Of a DNA stretch of 64,000 nt, positions 7,988 through 20,294 are shown in pieces (the first letter of the stretch is position 1; every line of letters starts with the position of its first letter). The position numbers were made by a program, and so were the translations under genes. The stretch comes from Streptomyces fradiae. Its GTDB lineage: Bacteria; Actinomycetota; Actinomycetes; Streptomycetales; Streptomycetaceae. The notes beneath the pieces were generated by a model. It had not been told where the DNA came from and made no database searches. It worked only from the letters and a program-made list of their open reading frames with translations. Location: NCBI RefSeq assembly GCF_041270065.1, contig NZ_CP065958.1:1922001-1986000 (forward strand), read 5' to 3'.

Positions 7988-7992
7988 CGGAA
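7957..7992. promoter_or_regulatory. Perfect 13-bp inverted repeat around the PPOX start codon
   Basis: TTCCGGTGTCTCC (7957-7969) and its exact complement (7980-7992) are separated by 10 nt. On the minus strand the loop carries TGGAGGAATG, which is the ribosome-site-like sequence plus the internal ATG. It could be an mRNA hairpin controlling translation or a DNA operator. Confidence 0.6.
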
Positions 7993-8033
7993 TCCCGACA
8001 TCTTCCGTCCGGATTACTCCGGATACCGTTTCT

Positions 8034-8411
8034 CTACTGCGCCGCGCGCTCGGACTTGCTGCGTTCGACGCAGAATTCGTTGCCCTCGGGGTCGGCCATG
8101 ACGACCCAGCCGGTGCCGTCCGGGCGCCGCTGGTCGTCGACGACGCTCGCGCCGAGCTCGACCACCCGCTCGACCTCCTCGTCGCGGGTCCGGTCCTGCG
8201 GCTGGAGGTCCAGGTGGATCCGGTTCTTCACGGACTTCTTCTCGGGTACCCGGATGAAGAGCAGGGCGGCACCCGGCGTCTCCAGGAGGGCCTCGGGGTC
8301 GCCGGGGTTGTCCTCGTCGGAGAGCTTGGCGTCGAGGACCCGGGCCCAGAAGGACCCCAGGGCGTAGGCGTCGGAACAGTCGATCGTGACGTGGCGCACA
8401 AGAGAACTCAT
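8034..8411 (-). CDS. VOC (glyoxalase/bleomycin-resistance fold) protein
   Basis: A 125-residue single-domain vicinal-oxygen-chelate protein. VRHVTIDCSDAYALGSFWARVL at the start is the first beta-alpha-beta module, and HLDLQPQDR followed by VVMADPEGNEFCVE is the typical second module with its C-terminal glutamate. Family members are metal-dependent lyases, dioxygenases or antibiotic-binding proteins; nothing here points to one. I chose the ATG at 8411 because homology starts there; the frame extends further upstream without recognisable sequence. It stands alone between the PPOX and VWA genes. Confidence 0.75.
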   Translation of the reverse strand: MSSLVRHVTIDCSDAYALGSFWARVLDAKLSDEDNPGDPEALLETPGAALLFIRVPEKKSVKNRIHLDLQPQDRTRDEEVERVVELGASVVDDQRRPDGTGWVVMADPEGNEFCVERSKSERAAQ

Positions 8412-8485
8412 GCGGTCACTATCGCCCGGCCCGGAACCGGCCGACCACCGGTTTACCGGTTCGTACAACCGGGCTTCCCAGCACC

Positions 8486-9205
8486 TCAGGACCGGACGAT
8501 GCCCTGGGCGCGGGCGGCGGCGAGCCAGCCGGGGAACTCGGCGACGAGCCGGTCGTACAGCTCGGCGTCCGGGACCTTGCGCGGGTCCTTCCCGGCGTGG
8601 AAGAAGCCGGCGTTGTCGACGGCCCGCTTCGCCGGCACCGCGAGCTCGTCGAGCTTGCGGAGGAAGTCGAACTGCCGGCTGCCGGGATCGCCGAAGCCGA
8701 CGAACTGCCAGAACAGCGGCAGCCGGGCCGCCTTGCAGACGTACCGCTCGGCGGCGGGCCGGTTGATCGGCCCGCCGTCGGTCTGGAAGACGACGAGCGC
8801 GGGCGCGTCCGTGCCGCTGTCGAGGTAGTGGTCGATGACCGCGTCCATGGCCAGGTGGTAGCTGGTCTTTCCCATGTGCCCGAGACCGGCGACGATCCGG
8901 TCGATCCGCCCCTCGTGGTCGGCGAGCTCGATCTCGGTCTCGGCGTCGATGTCGGTGGAGAAGAAGACCACCGGCACCCGTCCGTCGTCGTCGAGCTGCG
9001 CGGAGAGCCCGAGCACCCGGTCGGCGAGGGCCTGCACGGTGCCGTCGGCGTAATACGGCTTCATGGAGCCGGAGTAGTCGACGACCAGGTAGACGGCGGC
9101 CCGCTGCCCCTCCATACCGTGCCGCCGGAGCGAGTCCCCCGCCTTCTTGTAGAGGCTGACCAGCGCGGGAGCGCTCTCCTCGACCTTGCGCAGACTCATT
9201 GCCAT
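8486..9205 (-). CDS. VWA-domain protein
   Basis: A 239-residue protein that is almost entirely one von Willebrand A domain. The metal-ion site DYSGSM (DxSxS) is at about residues 43-48, with further MIDAS elements in GKTSYHLAMDAV and VVFQTDGGP. The opening (SLRKVEESAPALVSLYKKAG) is characteristic of actinobacterial VWA proteins annotated near tellurium/stress (Ter) proteins. There is no signal peptide, so it is probably cytoplasmic and binds partner proteins. GGAGGGGG about 11 nt upstream supports the start; a second ATG lies two codons downstream. It begins 2 bp after the PadR gene and is likely co-transcribed with it. Confidence 0.8.
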   Translation of the reverse strand: MAMSLRKVEESAPALVSLYKKAGDSLRRHGMEGQRAAVYLVVDYSGSMKPYYADGTVQALADRVLGLSAQLDDDGRVPVVFFSTDIDAETEIELADHEGRIDRIVAGLGHMGKTSYHLAMDAVIDHYLDSGTDAPALVVFQTDGGPINRPAAERYVCKAARLPLFWQFVGFGDPGSRQFDFLRKLDELAVPAKRAVDNAGFFHAGKDPRKVPDAELYDRLVAEFPGWLAAARAQGIVRS

Positions 9206-9207
9206 GC

Positions 9208-9783
9208 CTACTTGTCCCCCTCCAGCTTCTCGATGTCCGCGAGCATGGCGTCGGCCAGGTCGCGTTCGGCCGCGTAGTAGCGCTCGGCCCACGCCAGGGT
9301 GAGCCGGGGGTACGCCCACGCCTCGTCCGCCCCCGCGTCGGCCACGTCCGCCTCGGCCCGCCGTCGCATGCCCTCGGCGTACTCCCGGTGCGCGGCCAGG
9401 ATCTCCCGCATCCGCTCGGGTTCGAGGAGGTGCCCGAGCCAGAGCCGCAGCATCGGCCCGTGCTTGAGGACCGGCGGGTCGAGCGGGGCGGTACGGGCCC
9501 AGGTGCGGACGGCGGCGAGGCCCTCGCCGGTGATGCGGTAGACGCGCTTGTCGCGGCTGCCGGTCTCGGGGGCGACGAGCCGCGAGGTGGCGTAGCCGCT
9601 GCTCTCCAGGCGTTTGAGCTCGCTGTAGACCTGGCTGAAGGAGGGGCTCCAGTAGAACAGCCCGAGCGAGCGGTCGGCCCACTTCTTGACGTCGTAGCCG
9701 GACAACTCCCGTCCGTGGGACAGCAGTCCGAGCACTGCCCAGCCGGTCGCGGGAAGCCCTGGCACGGTCTCTTGGTCCACCAC
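9208..9783 (-). CDS. PadR-family transcriptional regulator
   Basis: About 191 residues: an N-terminal winged helix (WAVLGLLSHGRELSGYDVKKW, then SFSQVYSELKRLESSGYA and the wing KRVYRITGEGLAAV) and a C-terminal helical dimerisation domain (Vir_C-like) rich in Glu, Arg and Ala. PadR proteins repress neighbouring genes and are released by small phenolic or hydrophobic ligands. I chose the GTG at 9783, although the adjacent GTG at 9780 is equally possible and neither has a close ribosome site. It is divergent from the oxidoreductase-SDR-esterase operon, and a long dyad in the shared promoter is the probable operator. Confidence 0.8.
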   Translation of the reverse strand: MVDQETVPGLPATGWAVLGLLSHGRELSGYDVKKWADRSLGLFYWSPSFSQVYSELKRLESSGYATSRLVAPETGSRDKRVYRITGEGLAAVRTWARTAPLDPPVLKHGPMLRLWLGHLLEPERMREILAAHREYAEGMRRRAEADVADAGADEAWAYPRLTLAWAERYYAAERDLADAMLADIEKLEGDK

Positions 9784-9816
9784 GGACGGCAGTCTACGGC
9801 CCTTCCTTCCTCTCCC

Positions 9817-9848
9817 TATGCCTGCTAGAAGTATTTCAATTAGGCATA
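9817..9848. promoter_or_regulatory. Candidate PadR operator (32-bp interrupted palindrome)
   Basis: TATGCCT (9817-9823) and AGGCATA (9842-9848) are exact inverted arms with an 18-nt spacer. GAA/TTC (9828-9830 and 9835-9837) form an inner dyad on the same centre. The site is in the 86-bp divergent gap between padR and the oxidoreductase operon and is notably AT-rich for this genome. Confidence 0.55.
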
Positions 9849-9869
9849 ACCGCCTGGGGAGGAGCTCCC

Positions 9870-10997
9870 GTGAAGTTCTCCATGATCTTCGAAGCACAGC
9901 TCGTCGACCCGACCCCCGACCGCGAACACCAGCTCATCCACGACTGCGTCGAACAGGCCGTCCTCGCCGAGGAGATGGGCTTCGACCGGATCTGGGCGGT
10001 GGAGCACCACTCCCTCACCCAGTACGCCCACATGAGCGCGTCCGAGATCTTCCTGACCTGGGTGGCCGCCCGGACCGAGCGGATCCGCATCGGTCACGGC
10101 GTGGTCACCATGCCCTTCGGCTACCAGCACCCGGTCCGGGTCGCCGAGCGCGCCGCCATGCTGGACGTGCTGTCCGGCGGGCGGGTCGACGTCGGCGCCG
10201 GGCGCGGCGCGACCCGGCAGGAGATGCGGATGTTCGGGGTCCGGCCCGAGCACACCCAGCCGCAGGTGGAGGAGGCGCTGCGGATCTTCGCCGCCGCCTG
10301 GCGGAAGCCGGAGTTCGAGTGGCACGGCTCGCTCGACATCGGCCCCGGCGCGGTCCTCCCCCGCCCCGTGCAGCACCCCCATCCGCCGCTCTTCATGGCC
10401 TGCTCCAAGCACGAGACCCTCAGGCTGGCCGCCGAACTCGGCATCGGTGCCCTGGTGATGGGCTTCGCGGGCGCCGACGACGTGCGCGCGATGCGCACGG
10501 TGTACGACGAGGCCGTCGCCGTACGGGACGGCTCGAAGTTCGTCTCCACCGAGGTCAACGACTACTTCTCGGCGCTCTGCCCGACGATCGTGCTCGACGA
10601 CGCGGCGCGCGCCCTGCGGCTCGGCACCCGTGGCCAGCGCTTCTTCGCCGAGTCCATCGCCCACTGGTACGGCGGCGGCCCCGCGCCCACCGGCCACGCC
10701 GAGGACGAGGACCACACCGCCGCCCTCGCCCGCGAGAGGGACGAGTTGGTGGCCCGGCTCCACGAGGCGCACATCCCGGCCCGGCCGGTCGACACCGGCA
10801 CGTACAACACCGACCACGCCTACGGGGACGCCGACACGGCCATCGCCCATGTCGAGCGGCTGCGGCGGATCGGTGTCGACGAGGTGATGTGCCTGATCCA
10901 GATGGGCACGGTGCCGCAGGAGGTCTGTCTGGAGACCGTCCGCCAGTGGGGCGAGAAGGTCATCCCGCACTTCCGCGCGCTGGAGACGGCCGCGTGA
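9870..10997 (+). CDS. LLM-class (luciferase-like) flavin-dependent oxidoreductase
   Basis: A 375-residue TIM-barrel flavin oxidoreductase of the bacterial luciferase-like family. Diagnostic segments are the N-terminal MKFSMIFEAQL strand, WAVEHHS, RIRIGHGVVTMPF, HPVRVAERAAMLDVLSGGR and GAGRGATRQEM. Such enzymes are FMN- or F420-dependent monooxygenases or reductases. The GTG start is supported by GGGGAGGAG (9856-9864). It is first in a three-gene operon and its stop overlaps the SDR start (GTGA). A hydroxysteroid-type SDR and an HSL esterase follow, so a hydrophobic ester or ketone substrate is plausible. PadR probably controls the operon. Confidence 0.8.
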   Translation: MKFSMIFEAQLVDPTPDREHQLIHDCVEQAVLAEEMGFDRIWAVEHHSLTQYAHMSASEIFLTWVAARTERIRIGHGVVTMPFGYQHPVRVAERAAMLDVLSGGRVDVGAGRGATRQEMRMFGVRPEHTQPQVEEALRIFAAAWRKPEFEWHGSLDIGPGAVLPRPVQHPHPPLFMACSKHETLRLAAELGIGALVMGFAGADDVRAMRTVYDEAVAVRDGSKFVSTEVNDYFSALCPTIVLDDAARALRLGTRGQRFFAESIAHWYGGGPAPTGHAEDEDHTAALARERDELVARLHEAHIPARPVDTGTYNTDHAYGDADTAIAHVERLRRIGVDEVMCLIQMGTVPQEVCLETVRQWGEKVIPHFRALETAA

Positions 10998-11728
10998 CCG
11001 GGCCCAAGGGTCTGCGGGACAGAGCCGTGATCGTCACCGGCGCGGCCCGGGGCCAGGGCGCCGCCGAGGCCCGGCTGCTCGCGGAGGCCGGCGCGCGGGT
11101 GGTCCTCACCGACGTACGGGAGGAGGAGGGCCGGGCGGTCGCGGCCGAACTCGGGCCGGACCGGGGCGTGTTCGTACGGCACGACGTGACGTCGGCGGAG
11201 GACTGGGCGGCGGTCGCGGCCACGGCGCTCGGCTCGTACGGCCGGCTCGACGGCCTGGTCAACAACGCGGCTCTGTGGCGCACCGCGCCGCTGGAGGACG
11301 AGACGTACGACAACTTCGAGCTGCTCCTGCGGGTCGATCTGCTGGGCCCGTTCCTCGGCATGCGGGCGGTGCTTCCGGCGCTGCGCGAGGCGGGCGGCGG
11401 CTCGATCGTGAACGTGTCGTCGACGGCCGGCCTGGTCGGCGTCCCGGGCCACGCGGCGTACGGCGCGGGCAAGTTCGGGCTGCGCGGCCTCAGCCGCTCG
11501 GCGGCGCGTGATCTCGCCCCGTACGGCATCCGGGTCAACACGGTCCATCCCGGCGCCGTCGACACCCCGATGACGGCGGCGGTCGCCGACCGCGACTGGT
11601 CGCACGTGCCGCTCGGGCGGATGGGCCGGCCGCGCGAGGTCGGGGAGCTGGTCGCGTTCTTGTTGTCGGACGCGGCCTCGTACGTGACGGGCGCCGAGTT
11701 CACCGTGGACGGAGGGCTCACCGCATGA
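10994..11728 (+). CDS. SDR, 3-alpha/20-beta-hydroxysteroid dehydrogenase-like
   Basis: A 244-residue classical SDR with TGAARGQG at residues 15-22, NNAA at about 90, catalytic Ser143, Tyr156 and Lys160 (YGAGK), and the C-terminal YVTGAEFTVDGG segment. Local wording such as GGGSIVNVSSTAGL and IRVNTVHPGAVDTPMTA resembles the 3-alpha,20-beta-hydroxysteroid dehydrogenase of Streptomyces, which interconverts steroid ketones and alcohols with NAD(H). The GTG start overlaps the preceding stop (GTGA), and the stop overlaps the following ATG (ATGA). The steroid link is suggestive because a C/D-ring cluster lies 3.5 kb away, but SDR specificity cannot be read reliably from sequence. Confidence 0.75.
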   Translation: MTGPKGLRDRAVIVTGAARGQGAAEARLLAEAGARVVLTDVREEEGRAVAAELGPDRGVFVRHDVTSAEDWAAVAATALGSYGRLDGLVNNAALWRTAPLEDETYDNFELLLRVDLLGPFLGMRAVLPALREAGGGSIVNVSSTAGLVGVPGHAAYGAGKFGLRGLSRSAARDLAPYGIRVNTVHPGAVDTPMTAAVADRDWSHVPLGRMGRPREVGELVAFLLSDAASYVTGAEFTVDGGLTA

Positions 11729-12609
11729 CGCCGGACCCCTTGACCCCGGCCGCCCGCGCCCTGTGCGACGCGATGTCGGCGGGCTTCCCGCGCCCCGAGG
11801 ACGGCGCGGCGGCACTGCGGGCGGCGGCGCGGGCCCACCTGGGCGAGCTCCCGCCGGGCGCCGGCGCCGTCGACACGTACGCGAAGGACGTCCCCGTCCG
11901 CGTGTACGAGGGCGAGGCCGACCTGGTCGTCGTCTTCGCGCACGGCGGCGGCTGGGTGCTGTGCGACCTGGACACCCACGACCGGCTGTGCCGCGCCCTC
12001 GCCGCCCGCAGCGGCGCGACGGTCGTCTCCGTCGACTACCGCCGCGCCCCCGAGCACCGCTTCCCGGCCGCCGAGGACGACGTGTACGCGGCCCTGGAAT
12101 GGGCCGCCGCCCGGCACCCCGGCCGCCCCCTCGTCCTGGCCGGCGACTCCAGCGGCGGCAACCTCGCAGCGGCCTGCGCCCCGCGCGCCCGTGACCGCGG
12201 CGGCCCCGCGCTCGCCGGTCAGCTGCTGCTCTACCCGGTCCTGGACCACCGGCTGGACGGCGGGTCGGCGGCCACCTACGCGGAGGGCTTCTTCCACACC
12301 ACCGCCCATATGCGCTGGTACTGGCAGCAGTATCTGGGCCCCGACGGAGACCCCGGCGCCGCCTCCCCCGGCCTGGCGACCGACGTCTCCGGCCTCCCGC
12401 CGACCCTGATCGTCCTCGCCGACTGCGACCCCCTCCGCGACGAGGGCCTCGCCTACGCCCGCCGTCTCTCGTCATCCGGCGTCCCGACCCACGTCCAGCT
12501 CCACACGGGCATGTTCCACGGCTTCCTGGGCGGCCTGGGAGTGCTCCCGGAGGCGGACCGGGCTCTGGACGCAGCGGCGGCCTGGCTCAGGTCCCTCGTC
12601 TGCCCGTAG
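11725..12609 (+). CDS. Alpha/beta-hydrolase, hormone-sensitive-lipase type esterase
   Basis: A 294-residue HSL-family (class IV) carboxylesterase. The oxyanion motif HGGGW is at residues 73-77 and the nucleophile elbow GDSSGG at 140-145 (Ser142). Asp235 in the CDPLRDEG motif and His265 in MFHGF complete the triad. There is no signal peptide, so it is intracellular. HSL esterases hydrolyse short acyl esters, and actinobacterial relatives act on lipids or steroid esters. It is coupled to the SDR by ATGA and closes the operon. The downstream gap to gltD is 128 bp with only weak hairpins. Confidence 0.82.
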   Translation: MTPDPLTPAARALCDAMSAGFPRPEDGAAALRAAARAHLGELPPGAGAVDTYAKDVPVRVYEGEADLVVVFAHGGGWVLCDLDTHDRLCRALAARSGATVVSVDYRRAPEHRFPAAEDDVYAALEWAAARHPGRPLVLAGDSSGGNLAAACAPRARDRGGPALAGQLLLYPVLDHRLDGGSAATYAEGFFHTTAHMRWYWQQYLGPDGDPGAASPGLATDVSGLPPTLIVLADCDPLRDEGLAYARRLSSSGVPTHVQLHTGMFHGFLGGLGVLPEADRALDAAAAWLRSLVCP

Positions 12610-12737
12610 GAACGCGTCCGCGTGGATTCGAACGCGCCGCGGCGCCCTACCCAGTCGTCCGGTCGGGGACATTCGGGGGGCGCCGCGCTCAGTTCCGTAC
12701 GTCGTTGTACGGGACGTCAGAGGGGTGATCCGGCGGA

Positions 12738-14190
12738 TCAGACCATCAGGGAACGGTCCGTCGGGCGGATCGGGGCCGGCAGGGAGCTGGCACCCGTCAG
12801 GTGGCGGTCGACGCCGCGGGCGGCCGAGCGGCCCTCCGCGATGGCCCACACGATCAGGGACTGACCGCGGCCGGCGTCACCGGCGACGAAGACGCCATCG
12901 ACATTGGTGGCGAAGTCCGCGTCACGGGCGATGTTACCCCGCTCGTCGAGGTCCAGACCAAACTGCGCGACCAGGCCGTTCTCGACGTCGGTGCCGGTGA
13001 AGCCCATCGCGAGCGTGACCAGCTGGGCGGGGATCCTGCGCTCCGTGCCCGGCTTCTGGGTCAGCTTGCCGTCGACGAACTCGACCTCGACGAGGTGCAG
13101 GAACTGGACGTTGCCGTCCTCGTCGCCCTCGAAGTGGGTGGTGGAGACGGAGTAGACCCGCTCGCCGCCCTCCTCGTGGGCCGAGGTGACCTTGTAGAGC
13201 ATGGGGAAGGTCGGCCAGGGCTGGCCGGCGTTCCGCTCCTCGCCCGGCTTGGGCATGATCTCCAGCTGGGTGACCGAGGCCGCGCCCTGGCGGTGCGCCG
13301 TGCCGACGCAGTCCGCGCCGGTGTCGCCGCCGCCGATGACGACCACGTGCTTGCCCTCGGCGGTGATCGGCGGGGCGACGAAGTCGCCCTCCTGCACCTT
13401 GTTGGCGAGCGGCAGGTACTCCATCGCCTGGTACACGCCCTTGAGCTCCCGGCCCGGGACGGGCAGGTCGCGGGCGGTGGTGGCGCCGGCCGCGACGACG
13501 ACCGCGTCGAAGCGCTTACGCAGGTCGGTCGCGGTGATGTCGCGGCCCACCTCGACGCCGGTGCGGAACTTGGTGCCCTCCGCGCGCATCTGCTCGATGC
13601 GGCGGTTGATGTGCCGCTTCTCCATCTTGAACTCGGGGATGCCGTAGCGCAGCAGACCGCCGATGCGGTCGGCCCGCTCGTACACCACCACGGTGTGGCC
13701 GGCCCGGGTCAGCTGCTGGGCGGCGGCGAGACCCGCCGGGCCCGAGCCGATCACGGCGACGGTCTTGCCGGAGAGGCGCTCGGGCGCCTGCGGCTTCACG
13801 TCGTTCGCGTCCCACGCCTTGTCGATGATCGAGACTTCGACGTTCTTGATGGTGACGGCCGGCTGGTTGATGCCGAGCACGCACGCCGACTCGCACGGAG
13901 CCGGGCACAGGCGGCCGGTGAACTCCGGGAAGTTGTTGGTGGCGTGCAGCCGCTCCGACGCCGCCGACCAGTCCTCGCGGTAGGCGTAGTCGTTCCACTC
14001 GGGGATCAGGTTCCCGAGCGGGCAGCCGTTGTGGCAGAACGGGATGCCGCAGTCCATGCAGCGGCCGGCCTGCTTGCTGATGATCGGCAGCAGGGAGCCG
14101 GGGACGTAGACCTCGTTCCAGTCCTTGACGCGCTCGGCGACGGGCCGGGTCCTGGCGACCTCGCGGCCGGTGGTGAGAAAGCCCTTCGGG

Positions 14191-14198
<8 letters not shown>
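12738..14198 (-). CDS. gltD: Glutamate synthase (NADPH) small subunit
   Basis: A 486-residue GltD. The N-terminal cysteine clusters for 4Fe-4S centres are intact (Cys47, 50, 55 and 59 in [16 protein letters not shown]; Cys98, 102 and 106 in [10 protein letters not shown]). The FAD-binding GSGPAG is at 151-156 and a second Rossmann motif GGGDTGADC near 290 binds NADPH. It passes electrons from NADPH to GltB, which converts glutamine and 2-oxoglutarate to two glutamates. The ATG lies 8 bp inside the end of gltB, so translation is coupled. The stop codon falls in a short palindrome (12726-12740). Confidence 0.97.
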
Positions 14199-18771
<4,573 letters not shown>

Positions 18772-18834
18772 CGGCTCTCCCGTCGTCGTCGTGGCATATG
18801 CAGCAGCCGAGGGACGACGTTGGCCCTCCGCGAA

Positions 18835-18850
18835 ATTTCGTGCAGGTTAC
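18835..18850 (-). promoter_or_regulatory. GlnR-like site upstream of gltB
   Basis: On the minus strand the sequence reads GTAAC-N6-GAAAT, one mismatch from the a/b half of the Streptomyces GlnR box (GTnAC-N6-GAAAC). It is 65-80 bp upstream of the gltB start. Only one a/b pair is visible, so it is a weak candidate for nitrogen control. Confidence 0.35.
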
Positions 18851-19195
18851 ATGATGGCTGGCTTCTCGGAAAGTGGATAGCTCATTCCAGCATGCGGACA
18901 CCGCCGATACGGGCGGTGGCGGGTGGTTCAGCTGTGGGGTACGGGAATCGCGGTGCGACGAAGGCGTTTCCCGTGGGGGACGGACCCGGGCCCTTGGGTG
19001 CGGGTGGACCGTCACAGAGCGGGCGTCATTGCCCGCGGCGCTTGTGCCTCATGCCCGCCGAACGGAACTTCGAAACCGCCCGGTAACCGGCTAGATATGT
19101 GGCGCTGTGCATAGTGTCTCACCGGAACGGCGGATCCGCCCAGGGAGATACGTCACAGAGACAGCATGCGCCGGTTGGCCTTACGGGCAAGCGGA

Positions 19196-19219
19196 AGGCC
19201 CCCGCGGGTGCGGGGGCCT
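19196..19219. terminator. Hairpin downstream of the VIT gene
   Basis: 10-bp perfect stem (AGGCCCCCGC and complement) with a GGGT loop, about 100 bp past the VIT stop. A second imperfect hairpin built from CGTACGG repeats (19273-19298) lies closer to the stop. Confidence 0.5.
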
Positions 19220-19316
19220 GGGGGCGCGGCGCGGACGGGGGCCCGGGGCGTGGGCGGGGCGCACGGCCCTTTCGTACGGCTGGAGCGCAGCCCGTACGAG
19301 CAGGCAGCCCGTACGG

Positions 19317-20045
19317 CTAGAGCGCGGCCCCGAAGAGCATGCCGAGCCCGTACGTCACGGCCGCGGCGGCACCGCCGAGGACGAGCTGGCGCAGTCCGCT
19401 GAACCACCAGCTGCGGGCGGTCACCCGGGCGACCAGGGCGCCGCAGGCGAAGAGCCCGAGGAGCGCGAGCAGCACGGCCGGCCAGAGCGCGGTCGCGCCG
19501 AGCAGATACGGCAGGACGGGCAGCAGGGCGCCGAGCGCGAAGGAGCCGAAGGACGACACCGCGGCGACCATCGGCGACGGCAGGTCGTCGGGGTCGATGC
19601 CCAGCTCCTCGCGGGCGTGGATCTCCAGCGCCTGCTCCGGGTCCCGGGACAGCTGCATCGCGACCTCGCGGGCGAGCGCGGGCTCGACGCCGCGGGAGAC
19701 GTAGAGCGCGGCCAGCTCCTCCATCTCGTCGACCGGGTGCTTGCGCAACTGAAGCCGCTCGACGTCCAGTTCGGCCTGGACCAGCTCGCGCTGGGAGGCG
19801 ACCGAGGTGTATTCGCCGGCGGCCATCGAGAAGGCGCCGGCGGCGAGTCCGGCGAGACCGGTGATGACGACGGTCTGCGAGGAGACCGCGCCGCCGGCGA
19901 CACCGGTCATGAGCGCCAGGTTGGAGACGAGTCCGTCCATCGCGCCGAAGACCGCGGGGCGCAGCCAGCCGCCGTTGACGTCACGGTGGGTGTGGTTGTC
20001 GCGGTGGGCTTCGTGGAGCGGCGCGACGGCTTCGATGATGGACAT
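19317..20045 (-). CDS. VIT1/CCC1-family iron/manganese transporter
   Basis: A 242-residue membrane protein. After a His/Asp-rich N terminus (EAHRDNHTHRD) comes the family signature WLRPAVFGAMDGLVSNLALM and the second helix GLAGLAAGAFSMAAGEYTSV. A charged cytoplasmic segment of about 80 residues (E-rich, includes DPEQALEIHAREELG) precedes three C-terminal helices. VIT/CCC1 proteins move Fe2+ or Mn2+ out of the cytoplasm in exchange for protons; the acidic middle segment is the metal-binding domain. GGGGAGA supports the ATG. It is divergent from the ARH operon, and a weak iron-box-like sequence lies about 110 bp upstream. Confidence 0.88.
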   Translation of the reverse strand: MSIIEAVAPLHEAHRDNHTHRDVNGGWLRPAVFGAMDGLVSNLALMTGVAGGAVSSQTVVITGLAGLAAGAFSMAAGEYTSVASQRELVQAELDVERLQLRKHPVDEMEELAALYVSRGVEPALAREVAMQLSRDPEQALEIHAREELGIDPDDLPSPMVAAVSSFGSFALGALLPVLPYLLGATALWPAVLLALLGLFACGALVARVTARSWWFSGLRQLVLGGAAAAVTYGLGMLFGAAL

Positions 20046-20146
20046 GCTTCTCCCCTGTGTTCGCTGCGGGTTCGGCAGCCCCGCCCCCTTCGACATCCTC
20101 GAAAATACGCCCGATGTAAGGGGCTCGCCAGCAAGGCAGGCCGTAC

Positions 20147-20165
20147 TTACTAAGGCTGACCTTGC
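20147..20165. promoter_or_regulatory. Weak iron-box-like sequence upstream of the VIT gene
   Basis: TTACTAAGGCTGACCTTGC agrees with the Streptomyces DmdR1/IdeR iron box at about 11 of 19 positions; the right half (GGCTnACCT) is good and the left half poor. It is reported because the adjacent gene is a predicted iron/manganese transporter. Confidence 0.25.
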
Positions 20166-20210
20166 CGTTCGCGCGGGGGTCGGACGGGGGTCGGAGGGAA
20201 CTGACACACC

Positions 20211-20224
20211 GTCACCCGGGTGAC
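20211..20224. promoter_or_regulatory. 14-bp perfect palindrome upstream of the ARH operon
   Basis: GTCACCCGGGTGAC is self-complementary over 14 bp. It sits one base before the GAAACGTTTC palindrome, 71-84 bp upstream of the first ARH start. It is a probable binding site for an unidentified dimeric regulator. Confidence 0.45.
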
Positions 20225-20225
20225 A

Positions 20226-20235
20226 GAAACGTTTC
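20226..20235. promoter_or_regulatory. LacI/RbsR-like operator upstream of the ARH operon
   Basis: GAAACGTTTC is a perfect 10-bp palindrome with the central CG typical of LacI-family operators. It matches the core of the enterobacterial RbsR operator (GCGAAACGTTTCGC). The operon it precedes encodes a ribokinase-type kinase. No lacI-type gene is in the window. Confidence 0.5.
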
Positions 20236-20294
20236 CGTGAAGGGTGTGGGCCCCCGCGTGGCAGAGATGGGGGAGAGCACGGAAGGGGTACGGC

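Larger units (their letters stand above)
18772..19316. other. Intergenic region between gltB and the VIT gene
   Basis: 545 bp without a convincing gene. The left 80 bp hold the gltB ribosome site, a perfect CGAAATTTCG palindrome (18831-18840) and a GlnR-like site. The right end holds two hairpins downstream of the VIT gene (19196-19219 and 19273-19298). I see nothing recognisable in about 18860-19190; short open frames there lack start signals and family similarity. Confidence 0.6.

Noticed and set aside
12620..12660. tRNA T-loop-like GGATTCGAAC upstream of gltD's end
   Set aside because: The flanking five bases do not pair as a T-stem and no acceptor or anticodon arm can be drawn.
19107..20153. 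Plus-strand open frame across the VIT gene
   Set aside because: It is antisense to a clear VIT family gene and has no recognisable domain or ribosome site.
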